Source: Cryobacterium sp. Y82 (GTDB lineage: Bacteria; Actinomycetota; Actinomycetes; Actinomycetales; Microbacteriaceae). From it: DNA of 63,852 nucleotides. The notes under the pieces were generated by a model. The model searched no databases and had not been told where the DNA came from. It saw only the letters and a program-made list of their open reading frames with translations. Within the stretch, counting starts at the first letter, position 1. Each line of letters begins with the position of its first letter. The position numbers and the translations under genes were made by a program. Location of the stretch: positions 1-63,852 of the forward strand of contig NZ_PJJJ01000023.1 of the NCBI RefSeq assembly GCF_002929495.1, read 5' to 3'. Shown piece after piece: positions 14,234 to 22,101 of this stretch.

Positions 14234-15058
14234 ATGACGATGACGTCAACAGAAACAGCGCACGTACCGGCGGTTCAGCTCGATGCCTGCACCAAGGAGT
14301 TCGTGACGCCCCAAGGCGGCTCGTATTTCGCGGTGAAGGGCATCGACCTCACGGTGATGCCGGGCAAGTTTGTGTCGATCGTTGGCCCAACAGGATGTGG
14401 CAAGTCCACGGTGCTCAACATGGCCGCTGGGCTGATGGCGCCGAGCCAGGGCGAGGCGCGCAGTTTCGGCGCCCCGGTGGTGGGCGTCAACCGCCGAGCC
14501 TCGTACATGTTTCAGCAAGACGCCCTACTGCCGTGGAAGACCGTGCTCGACAACGTGTCGCTCGGCCTCATCATGCGCGGCGTTGGCAAGAAGGAAGCGG
14601 CCGCCGAGGCGCGCCGCTGGCTCGCCAAGGTGGGCCTGTCGAACTTCGAAGACCGCTACCCGCACCAGCTCAGCGGCGGCATGCGCAAGCGCACCTCCAT
14701 CGCGCAGGCCTGGATCGTGAACCCCGACATTCTGCTCATGGACGAACCCTTTTCCGCCCTCGACGTGCAGACCCGCCAGATCATGGAGAACGAGCTGCTC
14801 GACATCTGGCAGGAGTCGGGCAAGGCCGTGATCTTCATCACCCACGACCTCGACGAAGCCATCGCCCTCAGCGACGAGGTCGTGCTGCTCAGCGCCGGCC
14901 CCGCGAGCCACGTGGTGGCCCGCTACGACATCACCTTGCCGCGCCCGCGCAACCTGCTCGAGATTCGTGACGACCCGCAGTTTGTCGAACTGCACCGGGA
15001 GATCTGGGGCAAGCTGCGCGACGAAGTGGCCAAGACCTACGCGGCAAAGGCGGCCTGA
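14234..15058 (+). CDS. ABC transporter ATPase (nitrate/sulfonate/taurine type)
   Basis: A 274-residue ATPase with GPTGCGKS (Walker A, about 53-60), FQQDALLPW Q-loop, LSGGMRKR signature (about 150), ILLMDEPFSALD (Walker B, about 170) and ITHDLDEA (H-loop). The Q-loop PW and the LSGGMRKR variant are typical of the SsuB/TauB/ThiZ group. TAAGGA lies 5 bases before the ATG. It energises import with the permease that starts 2 bases after its stop and the binding protein further on. Substrate is not readable from the ATPase. Confidence 0.93.
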   Translation: MTMTSTETAHVPAVQLDACTKEFVTPQGGSYFAVKGIDLTVMPGKFVSIVGPTGCGKSTVLNMAAGLMAPSQGEARSFGAPVVGVNRRASYMFQQDALLPWKTVLDNVSLGLIMRGVGKKEAAAEARRWLAKVGLSNFEDRYPHQLSGGMRKRTSIAQAWIVNPDILLMDEPFSALDVQTRQIMENELLDIWQESGKAVIFITHDLDEAIALSDEVVLLSAGPASHVVARYDITLPRPRNLLEIRDDPQFVELHREIWGKLRDEVAKTYAAKAA

Positions 15059-15059
15059 C

Positions 15060-15914
15060 ATGTCAACGACGACTACTCGAACGGATGCCGCGCCCGCCGC
15101 ATCCGCTGCCCGCCGGCCCCGCAGCGGCGCGGCCCGGCCTCGCAGCGAAACGCCCGCGGCGCTGATGCGCTTCTACCAGCTGCTGCTCACCGCGGTGGTG
15201 CTCGGTGCCTGGGAAATTCTCGGCCGGGCCGGCGTGATCGATACGTTCTTCTTCTCGCTGCCGAGCGCCATCGGCGTGGCCGTGTGGGACTGGATCGTGA
15301 CCGGGTTCATCTTTCCGCACCTCTGGATCACCCTGCAGGAAGCCCTCTACGCCTTCATCATCGGCACCGGGCTCGGCCTTATTCTCGGCTTTCTGCTGGC
15401 CAGGGTGCGTTTTCTCGAGCGGCTGTTTGAACCGTTCGTGCAAATGTTCAACGCCCTGCCCCGCGTGGTGCTCGCGCCCATCTTCCTCTTGTGGTTCGGG
15501 CTCGGCATCGAGTCGAAGGTGGCGTTCGGCGTCACCCTGGTCTTCTTCATCGTGTTCTTCAACGTGCTGCAGGGCGTGAAAAGCGTCGACAGGGTGTTGC
15601 TCGACAACGCCCGCATGCTCGGCGCCACCGAACGCCACCTCATTCAGCACGTCGTGCTGCCGAGCGCCCTCACCTGGATTTTCTCCAGTCTGCACATCAG
15701 CGTGGGCTTCGCCATCGTGGGCGCGGTCGTGGGCGAATACCTCGGCGCCGCCGCTGGCGTCGGCTACGTCATCGCTCAGGCCCAGGGCGTGTTCGACACC
15801 GAAGGCGTGTTCGCGGGCATGTTCATCCTCATGATCGTGGTGCTCTTCGTCGACCTCGGCGTGAACCGGCTCGAACGCTACCTGCTGCGCTGGCGCCCGG
15901 TTCCCGGCGCGTAA
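15060..15914 (+). CDS. ABC transporter permease (SsuC/TauC type)
   Basis: A 284-residue membrane permease. An Ala/Arg-rich N-terminus precedes about six hydrophobic helices (first RFYQLLLTAVVLGAWEIL). The BPD-type loop is present as DNARMLGATERHLIQHVVLPSALTWIFSSLHISVG (about 195-230), followed by AVVGEYLGAAAGVGYVIAQA, typical of the nitrate/sulfonate/taurine permeases. The ATG is one base after the ATPase stop. The operon gives it an ATPase and a lipoprotein binding protein. Confidence 0.93.
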   Translation: MSTTTTRTDAAPAASAARRPRSGAARPRSETPAALMRFYQLLLTAVVLGAWEILGRAGVIDTFFFSLPSAIGVAVWDWIVTGFIFPHLWITLQEALYAFIIGTGLGLILGFLLARVRFLERLFEPFVQMFNALPRVVLAPIFLLWFGLGIESKVAFGVTLVFFIVFFNVLQGVKSVDRVLLDNARMLGATERHLIQHVVLPSALTWIFSSLHISVGFAIVGAVVGEYLGAAAGVGYVIAQAQGVFDTEGVFAGMFILMIVVLFVDLGVNRLERYLLRWRPVPGA

Positions 15915-15944
15915 ATACTGATCCTCCTAGAGAAAGAGAACACC

Positions 15945-16985
15945 GTGTCCCTGCCCAAAAAGTTCACCGTGGCCGCCGCAGCGTTGCTCACCGCCACCCT
16001 GTTCGCCGGCTGCAGCAGTACCGCAAGCGGGGGAGCGGATGCCGCAGCCACCCCCAAGGTCACCATCGGCATCGGCGGCCAGACCCTGCTCACCTACCTG
16101 CCCACCACCCTCGCCGAGCAGCTCGGCTACTACGAGGAGGAGGGACTCGACGTTGATCTGCAAGATCTGCAGGGTGGGTCGAAAGCCCTCACCGCGCTAC
16201 TCGGCGGCAGCGTGAACGTAGTGAGCGGCTACTACGAGCACACCATTCAGATGCAGGCGAAGAACCAGAGCATCACCTCGTTCGTACAGATGGGCAAGTC
16301 ACCCGCCATCGCCCTCGTCGTGGCTCCAGGATCAACCTCCGAGATCAAGTCCCTCGACGACCTCATCGGCAAGAGCGTTGGCGTCACTGCGCCGGGCTCC
16401 TCCACCCACACCATGCTTCGCTTTCTGCTCGAGGAGGCGGGCTTGAACCCCGATGGCGTCAGTGTCGTCGCGATGGGGGCCGGGGCCTCCGCTGTGGCCG
16501 CCATGGAGTCGGGTGGAGTTGTGGCCGGCGTGATGCTCGAACCCGACGTGTCCGTGCTCGCGGAGCGCACCGGCGCCGAAACCGTGAGCCTCGCCGACCT
16601 GCGCTCGCCCGCAGGCGTGGAGGAGCATTACGACACCGACATGTGGCCGTCGTCGTCGTTCTACGCGCAGAGCGACTGGCTCGCGAAGAATCCCGAGACC
16701 GCGCAGAAACTCGCGAACGTGCTCACCAAGACGCTCGCCTACATTGCCGAGCACACCGGAGCCGAGATCGCGGCCGAGATGCCGGAGACCTTCAGCGGCG
16801 GAAACCTCGAACGCTACGCCGCGCTCATTGAGGAGCTCAAGCCGCAGCTCACCGAAGACGGACGCAACAGCGAGGCCGGTGCCGAGGCCGTGCTCGACAC
16901 GCAGCGCATCGCCAACCCAGAGGTCGGTGACGCCGAGATCGACCTCGCCGCCACCTACACCAACGAGTTCGTCGGCGGAAAATAA
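15945..16985 (+). CDS. ABC transporter substrate-binding lipoprotein (NMT1/SsuA-like)
   Basis: A 346-residue lipoprotein. The signal peptide ends with the lipobox LFAGCS (Cys near residue 23). The mature protein starts with VTIGIGGQTLLTYLPTTLAEQLGYYEEEGLDVDL, the pattern of NMT1/THI5-like binding proteins. GGSVNVVSGYYEHTIQ and GKSVGVTAPGSSTH complete it. The start is a GTG with AGAGAAAGAGAA upstream. It captures the substrate at the membrane surface for the preceding ATPase and permease. The family binds sulfonates, nitrate, pyrimidines or organic acids; downstream enzymes point to an organic acid. Confidence 0.9.
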   Translation: MSLPKKFTVAAAALLTATLFAGCSSTASGGADAAATPKVTIGIGGQTLLTYLPTTLAEQLGYYEEEGLDVDLQDLQGGSKALTALLGGSVNVVSGYYEHTIQMQAKNQSITSFVQMGKSPAIALVVAPGSTSEIKSLDDLIGKSVGVTAPGSSTHTMLRFLLEEAGLNPDGVSVVAMGAGASAVAAMESGGVVAGVMLEPDVSVLAERTGAETVSLADLRSPAGVEEHYDTDMWPSSSFYAQSDWLAKNPETAQKLANVLTKTLAYIAEHTGAEIAAEMPETFSGGNLERYAALIEELKPQLTEDGRNSEAGAEAVLDTQRIANPEVGDAEIDLAATYTNEFVGGK

Positions 16986-17025
16986 CCACGTTGGGCGCCG
17001 CAGCATCCGCTTGGAAGGACTTGAT

Positions 17026-18264
17026 ATGACCAACGTGGCCCCGCTTGCCGGTGTACGTGTGCTCGAACTCGGCAACTTCATTGCCGCGCCAACGGCCGGG
17101 CGCATGCTGGCCGATTTCGGCGCCGAGGTGATCAAGGTGGAACGCCCCGGAACCGGGGACGAGCTGCGCAACTGGCGGCTGCACGCCGGAAGCACGTCGA
17201 TGCTGTTTCGCACCATCAACCGCAACAAGAAGTCGATCGTGCTCGACCTCAAGACCGAGCTGGGGCGCGACACCGTGCTGGAACTCGTGGCGCACTGCGA
17301 CGTGGTGCTCGAGAATTTTCGGCCGGGCACGTTGGAGAAGTGGGGGCTTGGGCCCGCCGAGTTGAACGCGGTGAATCCCAACCTCATTCTCACCCGGGTG
17401 TCGGCGTTCGGGCAGACCGGGCCGCTCTCGCAGCGCCCTGGATTCGCCGCGGTCGCCGAGGCGATGGGCGGATTTCGAGACCTCGTGGGCGACCCTGACC
17501 GGCCTCCCGTTCGGGTCGGCGTGTCGATCGGCGACTCGATCGCCGGGCTCTATGCGGCCTTCGGCTCGGTCATGGCCCTGTTTCAGCGCGAGGTACGACA
17601 GGGTCGAACGGATGCTGCGCTCGAGTTGCACGAACGCGTCATCGACGTAGCGCTCAACGAATCGATGCTGTCGATGATGGAATCGCTGATACCCGACTAT
17701 TCCGCGTATGGCGTAGCGCGGGAACGTGTCGGCGGGCGGATGGACGGCATCGCCCCCACCAACGCCTACCTCTGCAGTGACGGCGCCAGCATCGTGATCG
17801 CCGGCAACGCGGATGCAATCTACCAGCGTTACATGCACGTGATCGGCCGCGACGACCTCGGGCGCGACCCGGAGTTGCAGAACAACGCGGCGCGGTGGCT
17901 GCGGCGGGATGAGCTCGACGCCGCCATCGGGGCGTGGACGTTGGGGCTTTCGGCGAGCGCGGCTTTGGGCGTCTTGGAAGAGGCGGGGGTTCCGTCTGGT
18001 CCTATATACACCGCCGCCGACATCTGCGCGGACTCGCAGTACGAGGCGCGCAACATGATCCAGCGCTTCGATGTCTCCGATGGGTCGCAGGTTTTGCCTG
18101 ACGTGGGTTTCCCCGGCATTGTGCCGGTGATCGGCGAACGCTCGCTCGATATAAAGACCCTCGGGCCAGACCTCGGGGAACACACTCGAGAGGTGCTGTC
18201 TCGGGTTCTGGGCAAGACTTCTGCCGAGATAGACCACATCATGAGCGAATTGCAGCCCGCCTGA
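17026..18264 (+). CDS. Class III CoA-transferase (CaiB/BaiF family)
   Basis: A 412-residue CoA-transferase that would move CoA from a donor to the imported carboxylate. The family signature is clear: LAGVRVLELGNFIAAPTAGRMLADFGAEVIKVERPGTGDELR, NRNKKSIVLDLKTELGR and VLENFRPGTLEKWGLG. At the position where formyl-CoA-transferase-type members carry the catalytic Asp (GFD...QA) my alignment reads GFAAVAEAMGG. Some subfamilies share this, but it should be checked. GGAAGGAC precedes the ATG. The stop shares one base with the lyase start (TGATG), so activation and cleavage steps are coupled. Confidence 0.9.
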   Translation: MTNVAPLAGVRVLELGNFIAAPTAGRMLADFGAEVIKVERPGTGDELRNWRLHAGSTSMLFRTINRNKKSIVLDLKTELGRDTVLELVAHCDVVLENFRPGTLEKWGLGPAELNAVNPNLILTRVSAFGQTGPLSQRPGFAAVAEAMGGFRDLVGDPDRPPVRVGVSIGDSIAGLYAAFGSVMALFQREVRQGRTDAALELHERVIDVALNESMLSMMESLIPDYSAYGVARERVGGRMDGIAPTNAYLCSDGASIVIAGNADAIYQRYMHVIGRDDLGRDPELQNNAARWLRRDELDAAIGAWTLGLSASAALGVLEEAGVPSGPIYTAADICADSQYEARNMIQRFDVSDGSQVLPDVGFPGIVPVIGERSLDIKTLGPDLGEHTREVLSRVLGKTSAEIDHIMSELQPA

Positions 18265-19187
18265 TGTTCAGTTTCGAACCCACCGCGGTGCTGCGCGACG
18301 TCACCCTGCGCGACGGCCTGCAACTCACCGGCGGCATGCTCTCCACCGAGCGCAAGCTCGCGACCATTCGGTCATTGCTCGCGCTCGGAGTGGAGGCGCT
18401 GGAGGTCGGGTCGATGGCCCGGCCCGCCCTCGTGCCATCGATGGCGAATACCCTCGAGGTGCTCGGGGAGCTCACGCCCGCTGAGCTGGCGCGGTGCTGG
18501 GTATGGGTCGCCACGCCGCGGCATGTGGAGCGCGCCGCCGCCGCGGGCGCCCGCAACTTTCAGTACTGCTTCTCTGCAACGGATGCCCACAACCAGGCCA
18601 ACATCGGCCGCACCACCGAGGCGAGTCTTTCCGCCATGCCGGCGGCCGTGGAGATCAGCCGTGATGTGGATGGGCAGATCCAATTGTGCATCGCGACCTC
18701 GTTCACGTGCCCGTTCGACGGGCAGGTCGACCCGTCGCGGGTAGTGCAGATTGCGCAAGACGAACGCGCAGCCGGGGCCGCGCACGTGGTGATCTGTGAC
18801 ACGCTCGGGCAGGCGGTTCCGGCTCAGGTGTCGTCACTCATTACGCGTGTGCGCCTCGAGACGCCGGCCCGCGAGATTGTTTTTCACGGGCACGACACGT
18901 GGGGGCTGGGCGTGGCGAACACGCTCGCGGCTATTTCCGCCGGGGCCACCATGGTGGACGGAGCGCTCGGTGGTCTGGGCGGATGCCCCTTCGCGCCGGG
19001 AGCCAGTGGCAACACCGCGAGCGAGGACATCCTCTTTGCCACACGCCCGCCGTGGCTGACACCCGACGTGTTCGGGTCACTCGTGCGCGTATCGGAAACG
19101 TTGCTGATGGAACTCGGCGAGCCGAACCGTTCGAAAGCCGCCCAGGGCGCCCGCTCACCCGCGAAGGCCTTCGACTGGGTGCTGTAG
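18264..19187 (+). CDS. Hydroxymethylglutaryl-CoA lyase family enzyme
   Basis: A 307-residue DRE-TIM barrel enzyme. LRDVTLRDGLQ (about 8-18) carries the catalytic Arg-Asp. FHGHDTWGLGVAN (about 210) carries the metal-binding His-x-His. GLGGCPFAPGASGNTASED (about 233) matches the flexible-loop Cys motif of HMG-CoA lyase. TSFTCPFDGQV matches a further family motif. HMG-CoA lyase cleaves to acetyl-CoA and acetoacetate; related enzymes use other 3-hydroxy-3-methyl acyl-CoAs. Directly following a CoA-transferase and importer, it suggests uptake, CoA loading and retro-aldol cleavage of a branched dicarboxylate. Confidence 0.88.
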   Translation: MFSFEPTAVLRDVTLRDGLQLTGGMLSTERKLATIRSLLALGVEALEVGSMARPALVPSMANTLEVLGELTPAELARCWVWVATPRHVERAAAAGARNFQYCFSATDAHNQANIGRTTEASLSAMPAAVEISRDVDGQIQLCIATSFTCPFDGQVDPSRVVQIAQDERAAGAAHVVICDTLGQAVPAQVSSLITRVRLETPAREIVFHGHDTWGLGVANTLAAISAGATMVDGALGGLGGCPFAPGASGNTASEDILFATRPPWLTPDVFGSLVRVSETLLMELGEPNRSKAAQGARSPAKAFDWVL

Positions 19188-19221
19188 TTCGTCGAATACG
19201 TGGCTCGAAAATCCGTGGCGT

Positions 19222-19548
19222 CTAGCCGATCAGGGTGAGCATCAGTCGTGACTCTTCGCGCGCCTCGACCTCGTGCTCCAGGCCGGCATCGAGCCGCAGT
19301 AGGGCGCCAGGCACGAGGTCGGTGACCTGTCCGCCGGCGGTGACGCGTAGGCATCCGTCTAGGGCTTGCATCAGTAAAATCTTGGGCGCTGAGTGTTTCT
19401 TAAGAATGAAGTCGGCCTCAAAAGTGAGTACAACCACCCGCACCCCGGGAGAGGAGAGAACCGTGCTGTGACCGAGTCGACCGGGTTCCACCGCTGCGTC
19501 GGCTCGAACGTTCACGATGTGGGTGACGGGCAGTGTTGGATGTTCCAT
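19222..19548 (-). CDS. Cupin domain protein
   Basis: A 108-residue single-domain cupin. Conserved barrel positions are visible as VVLTFEADFILKKHSAPKILLMQALDGCLRVTAGGQ (motif 1, with one His) and LVPGALLRLDAGLEHEVEA (motif 2, with one His). The metal-ligand set looks reduced compared with catalytic cupins, so binding or sensing is as likely as catalysis. It converges on the lyase gene and is divergent from the PadR gene. No function can be assigned. Confidence 0.75.
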   Translation of the reverse strand: MEHPTLPVTHIVNVRADAAVEPGRLGHSTVLSSPGVRVVVLTFEADFILKKHSAPKILLMQALDGCLRVTAGGQVTDLVPGALLRLDAGLEHEVEAREESRLMLTLIG

Positions 19549-19646
19549 GATTCAACGCTAGACCCGCGCGCGCCTTTCTCTTGATCGACGCTGATTGCTA
19601 AAATTAACGATGTCTGGGAGCCAGCCCTGAGCATTCGTTTTAGGTG

Positions 19647-19697
19647 TATCGCTCGAAAGCATCGCTGGGTATCGTTGACGTATCGCTGTATATCGTT
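19647..19697. promoter_or_regulatory. Phased TATCG(C/T)T repeats upstream of padR
   Basis: Five copies of (T/C)ATCG(C/T)T start at 19647, 19660, 19670, 19681 and 19691, all in the same orientation and mostly 10-11 bp apart, so they face one side of the helix. They end 23 bp before the PadR ATG, with a strong AGGAGG at 19710-19715 in between. PadR proteins often repress their own gene, so this is the likely autoregulatory site. Confidence 0.6.
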
Positions 19698-19720
19698 CGC
19701 AATACTTACAGGAGGCAATC

Positions 19721-20269
19721 ATGGGCAATTCATATCCAACCGGCGGGTTCAACGCTGGCAACATCGACGGCATCTGGCAGGCGATGGAGCAGTTTCGTTC
19801 GCGGTTCGAAAAGCAGACCGGCACCCGCGCCGGCCGTGGTGAGGTGCGCACGGCGGTGCTCGCGCTGCTCGCTGAGCAGTCGATGCACGGCTACCAGATC
19901 ATTCACGAAATCGAAGAGCGCAGTGGCGGTAGCTGGAAGCCCAGCGCCGGCTCTGTCTACCCGACCCTGCAGCTGTTGGCCGACGAGGGCCTGATCAGCG
20001 CCGAGGAGTCCAACGGCCGCAAGATCTACTCCCTGACCGATGAGGGTCGCGCCGCTGTCGCTGACGCTGACATGAGCGCGCCGTGGGAGACTACAGCGCC
20101 CAATTCTGGTCACGGACATGGTCATGCGGCATTGCCGAAAGCTGGGATCGAGCTCGCCCAGGCAGCGGCGCAGGTTGGTCGCACCGGCTCGCCGGAGCAG
20201 ATCAAGCAGGCCGTCATGGTGCTTGACGACGCACGTCGTAAGCTCTACTCGATCCTCGCCCAGGACTGA
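19721..20269 (+). CDS. PadR family transcriptional regulator
   Basis: A 182-residue regulator. A short Gly/Asn-rich leader precedes the winged helix (about 42-110): RTAVLALLAEQSMHGYQIIHEIEERSGG, then PSAGSVYPTLQLLADEGLISAEE and KIYSLTDEGR, the diagnostic PadR string. The C-terminal helical part (about 135-182) would dimerise. A His-rich GHGHGH near residue 128 may bind metal. AGGAGG precedes the ATG. The UbiB-like kinase gene starts within 5-56 bp of its stop, so the two probably form an operon. Confidence 0.92.
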   Translation: MGNSYPTGGFNAGNIDGIWQAMEQFRSRFEKQTGTRAGRGEVRTAVLALLAEQSMHGYQIIHEIEERSGGSWKPSAGSVYPTLQLLADEGLISAEESNGRKIYSLTDEGRAAVADADMSAPWETTAPNSGHGHGHAALPKAGIELAQAAAQVGRTGSPEQIKQAVMVLDDARRKLYSILAQD

Positions 20270-20324
20270 CGGGGTGCCACTGGCTCGTCGAGGTAGCTAC
20301 GATTCGAATTCGGGCGCGGGCAAC

Positions 20325-21980
20325 ATGCGCGCCCGATACCGCCGCATTCTGCGTTTCGCCAGCTGGTATCTGGCCATAACGTGGTGGTTCGAGTTGTTCC
20401 TGCCTCGCATCGGGCTGGTGAAAATCGCGGAACGCACACGCTCCAAGCGGATGCGACACTTCGCCAAGGGTTTTCATGTGCTCGCGGCCGACCTGGGCGG
20501 TCTCATGATCAAGGTCGGGCAGTTCATGTCATCGCGCCTCGACGTGTTGCCGCCCGAGATCACCAAGGAACTCGAGGGGCTGCAGGACGAGGTTGCCCCG
20601 GTGCCGTTTGCGGCCATTCGCGCGGCCGCCGAGACAGAGCTGGGCATGCCGCTCGAGCGAGCCTTCTCCTTTGTCGACGAGACGCCGGTGGCAGCGGCAT
20701 CGCTCGGGCAGGCGCATCGAGCGCGATTGACCGCCCTCGATGCCGCTGACACCGGGCTCGCCGACGTCATCATCAAGGTGCAGCGACCGGGAATCGATGA
20801 AATCATCGACGTCGACCTCGCGGCCCTGCGCAAGGTGGGCGGGTGGCTCAGCCATGTTCGGCTGGTGTACAACCGGGTCGACATGCCCGCGCTGGTCGAG
20901 GAGTTCGCGCAGACCAGCCTCGAAGAGATCGACTACCTGCACGAGGCGGCCAGTTCAGAACGCTTCGCGGCGGCCTTTCCCGACGACGACCGGGTGGGCG
21001 TGCCTGGCGTCGTCTGGGAGCGCACCACCCGCCGGGTGCTCACCCTCGAAGACGTAACGGCGATCAAGATCACCGACGTCGATGCCCTGCGCAAGGCGGG
21101 CATCGACCCGACAGAGGTTGCCCCGGTCTTCGCGGAGGTCATGTTCGACCAGATGTTCACCATGGGGTTCTTTCACGCCGATCCACACCCCGGAAACATC
21201 TTCGTCACCCCAGACGCCGACTGTGAGCGCGGCTGGAAGCTGACGTTCATCGACTTCGGGATGATGGGTGAGATCCCCACCAGCACGCGCACCGGGCTGC
21301 GCAAAATGCTAATCGCCGCCGCCTCGCGTGACGGGCGCGGTCTGGTCAATGCCATGAACGACGTGGGTGTGCTCCTTCCCTCAGCCGAGACGACGGAACT
21401 CGAACGCGCGATGACGACCCTGTTCGCTCGCTTCGGTGGCATGGGATTCGCCGAACTGCGCGAGGTCGACCCGCGCGAGTTTCGCGAGTTCGCCGTGCAA
21501 TTCGGCGACGTTGTGCGCTCGTTGCCGTTTCAGCTGCCCGAAAACTTTCTACTCCTCATTCGCGCCATGTCGCTCACCTCCGGGGTGGCCAGTGCGCTCA
21601 ACCCCGCGTTCAACCTCTGGGACTCGGTCGAGCCCTACGCCGCGCAGCTGTTGCGTGACGAGAGCGGCAACCTGGTGCAGGACATCGCCAAGCAGACAGT
21701 GGAGACGGTCGGGATCGCCGTTCGCCTGCCGAAGCGGCTTGACGGGTTGATCACCCGGATCGAAGACGGCAGCGTGGCGTTCGCCATCCCGGGCCTCGAG
21801 AAACGAGTCGCGCGCCTCGAACGCACCGTGCGACAGGCGGTCTCAGCTGTTCTCTTCGGCGTACTGCTGATAGCCGGCGTGCTGCTGCGAGCGGATGACA
21901 CGGTGCTCGGCACCGTGCTGATGGTCGCGTCGGTAGCCCCCCTGTTGCACGCCCTGTTCGCGGGGCGCCGCGGAGTCTGA
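20325..21980 (+). CDS. ABC1/UbiB (AarF) family kinase-like protein
   Basis: A 551-residue member of the atypical UbiB/COQ8 kinase family, which supports isoprenoid-quinone and lipid metabolism. Motifs in order are: KVGQFMSSRLDVLP (the KxGQ motif), an Ala-rich loop AAASLGQAH, IIKVQRPGI (the Lys), FFHADPHPGNIF (catalytic loop) and LTFIDFGMMGE (DFG-like). Two C-terminal hydrophobic helices (about 500-545) anchor it in the membrane. A GTG at 20274 is an alternative start. It follows the PadR gene closely. Confidence 0.9.
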   Translation: MRARYRRILRFASWYLAITWWFELFLPRIGLVKIAERTRSKRMRHFAKGFHVLAADLGGLMIKVGQFMSSRLDVLPPEITKELEGLQDEVAPVPFAAIRAAAETELGMPLERAFSFVDETPVAAASLGQAHRARLTALDAADTGLADVIIKVQRPGIDEIIDVDLAALRKVGGWLSHVRLVYNRVDMPALVEEFAQTSLEEIDYLHEAASSERFAAAFPDDDRVGVPGVVWERTTRRVLTLEDVTAIKITDVDALRKAGIDPTEVAPVFAEVMFDQMFTMGFFHADPHPGNIFVTPDADCERGWKLTFIDFGMMGEIPTSTRTGLRKMLIAAASRDGRGLVNAMNDVGVLLPSAETTELERAMTTLFARFGGMGFAELREVDPREFREFAVQFGDVVRSLPFQLPENFLLLIRAMSLTSGVASALNPAFNLWDSVEPYAAQLLRDESGNLVQDIAKQTVETVGIAVRLPKRLDGLITRIEDGSVAFAIPGLEKRVARLERTVRQAVSAVLFGVLLIAGVLLRADDTVLGTVLMVASVAPLLHALFAGRRGV

Positions 21981-22101
21981 GCGAGGGCGTGGCCGCCGTC
22001 GACGTGGGCGGCGTGCCGGGCGCCATCCGCTTTGCGACCGCTTAGACCCGCCATGACGGCGGAGGCGATGGCTGGGTCGGCCGGACAGCGTCTCCGGTCC
22101 G

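Noticed and set aside
16849..18237. 462-codon minus-strand frame opposite the binding protein and CoA-transferase
   Set aside because: It shows no domain and lies wholly antisense to two recognised genes.
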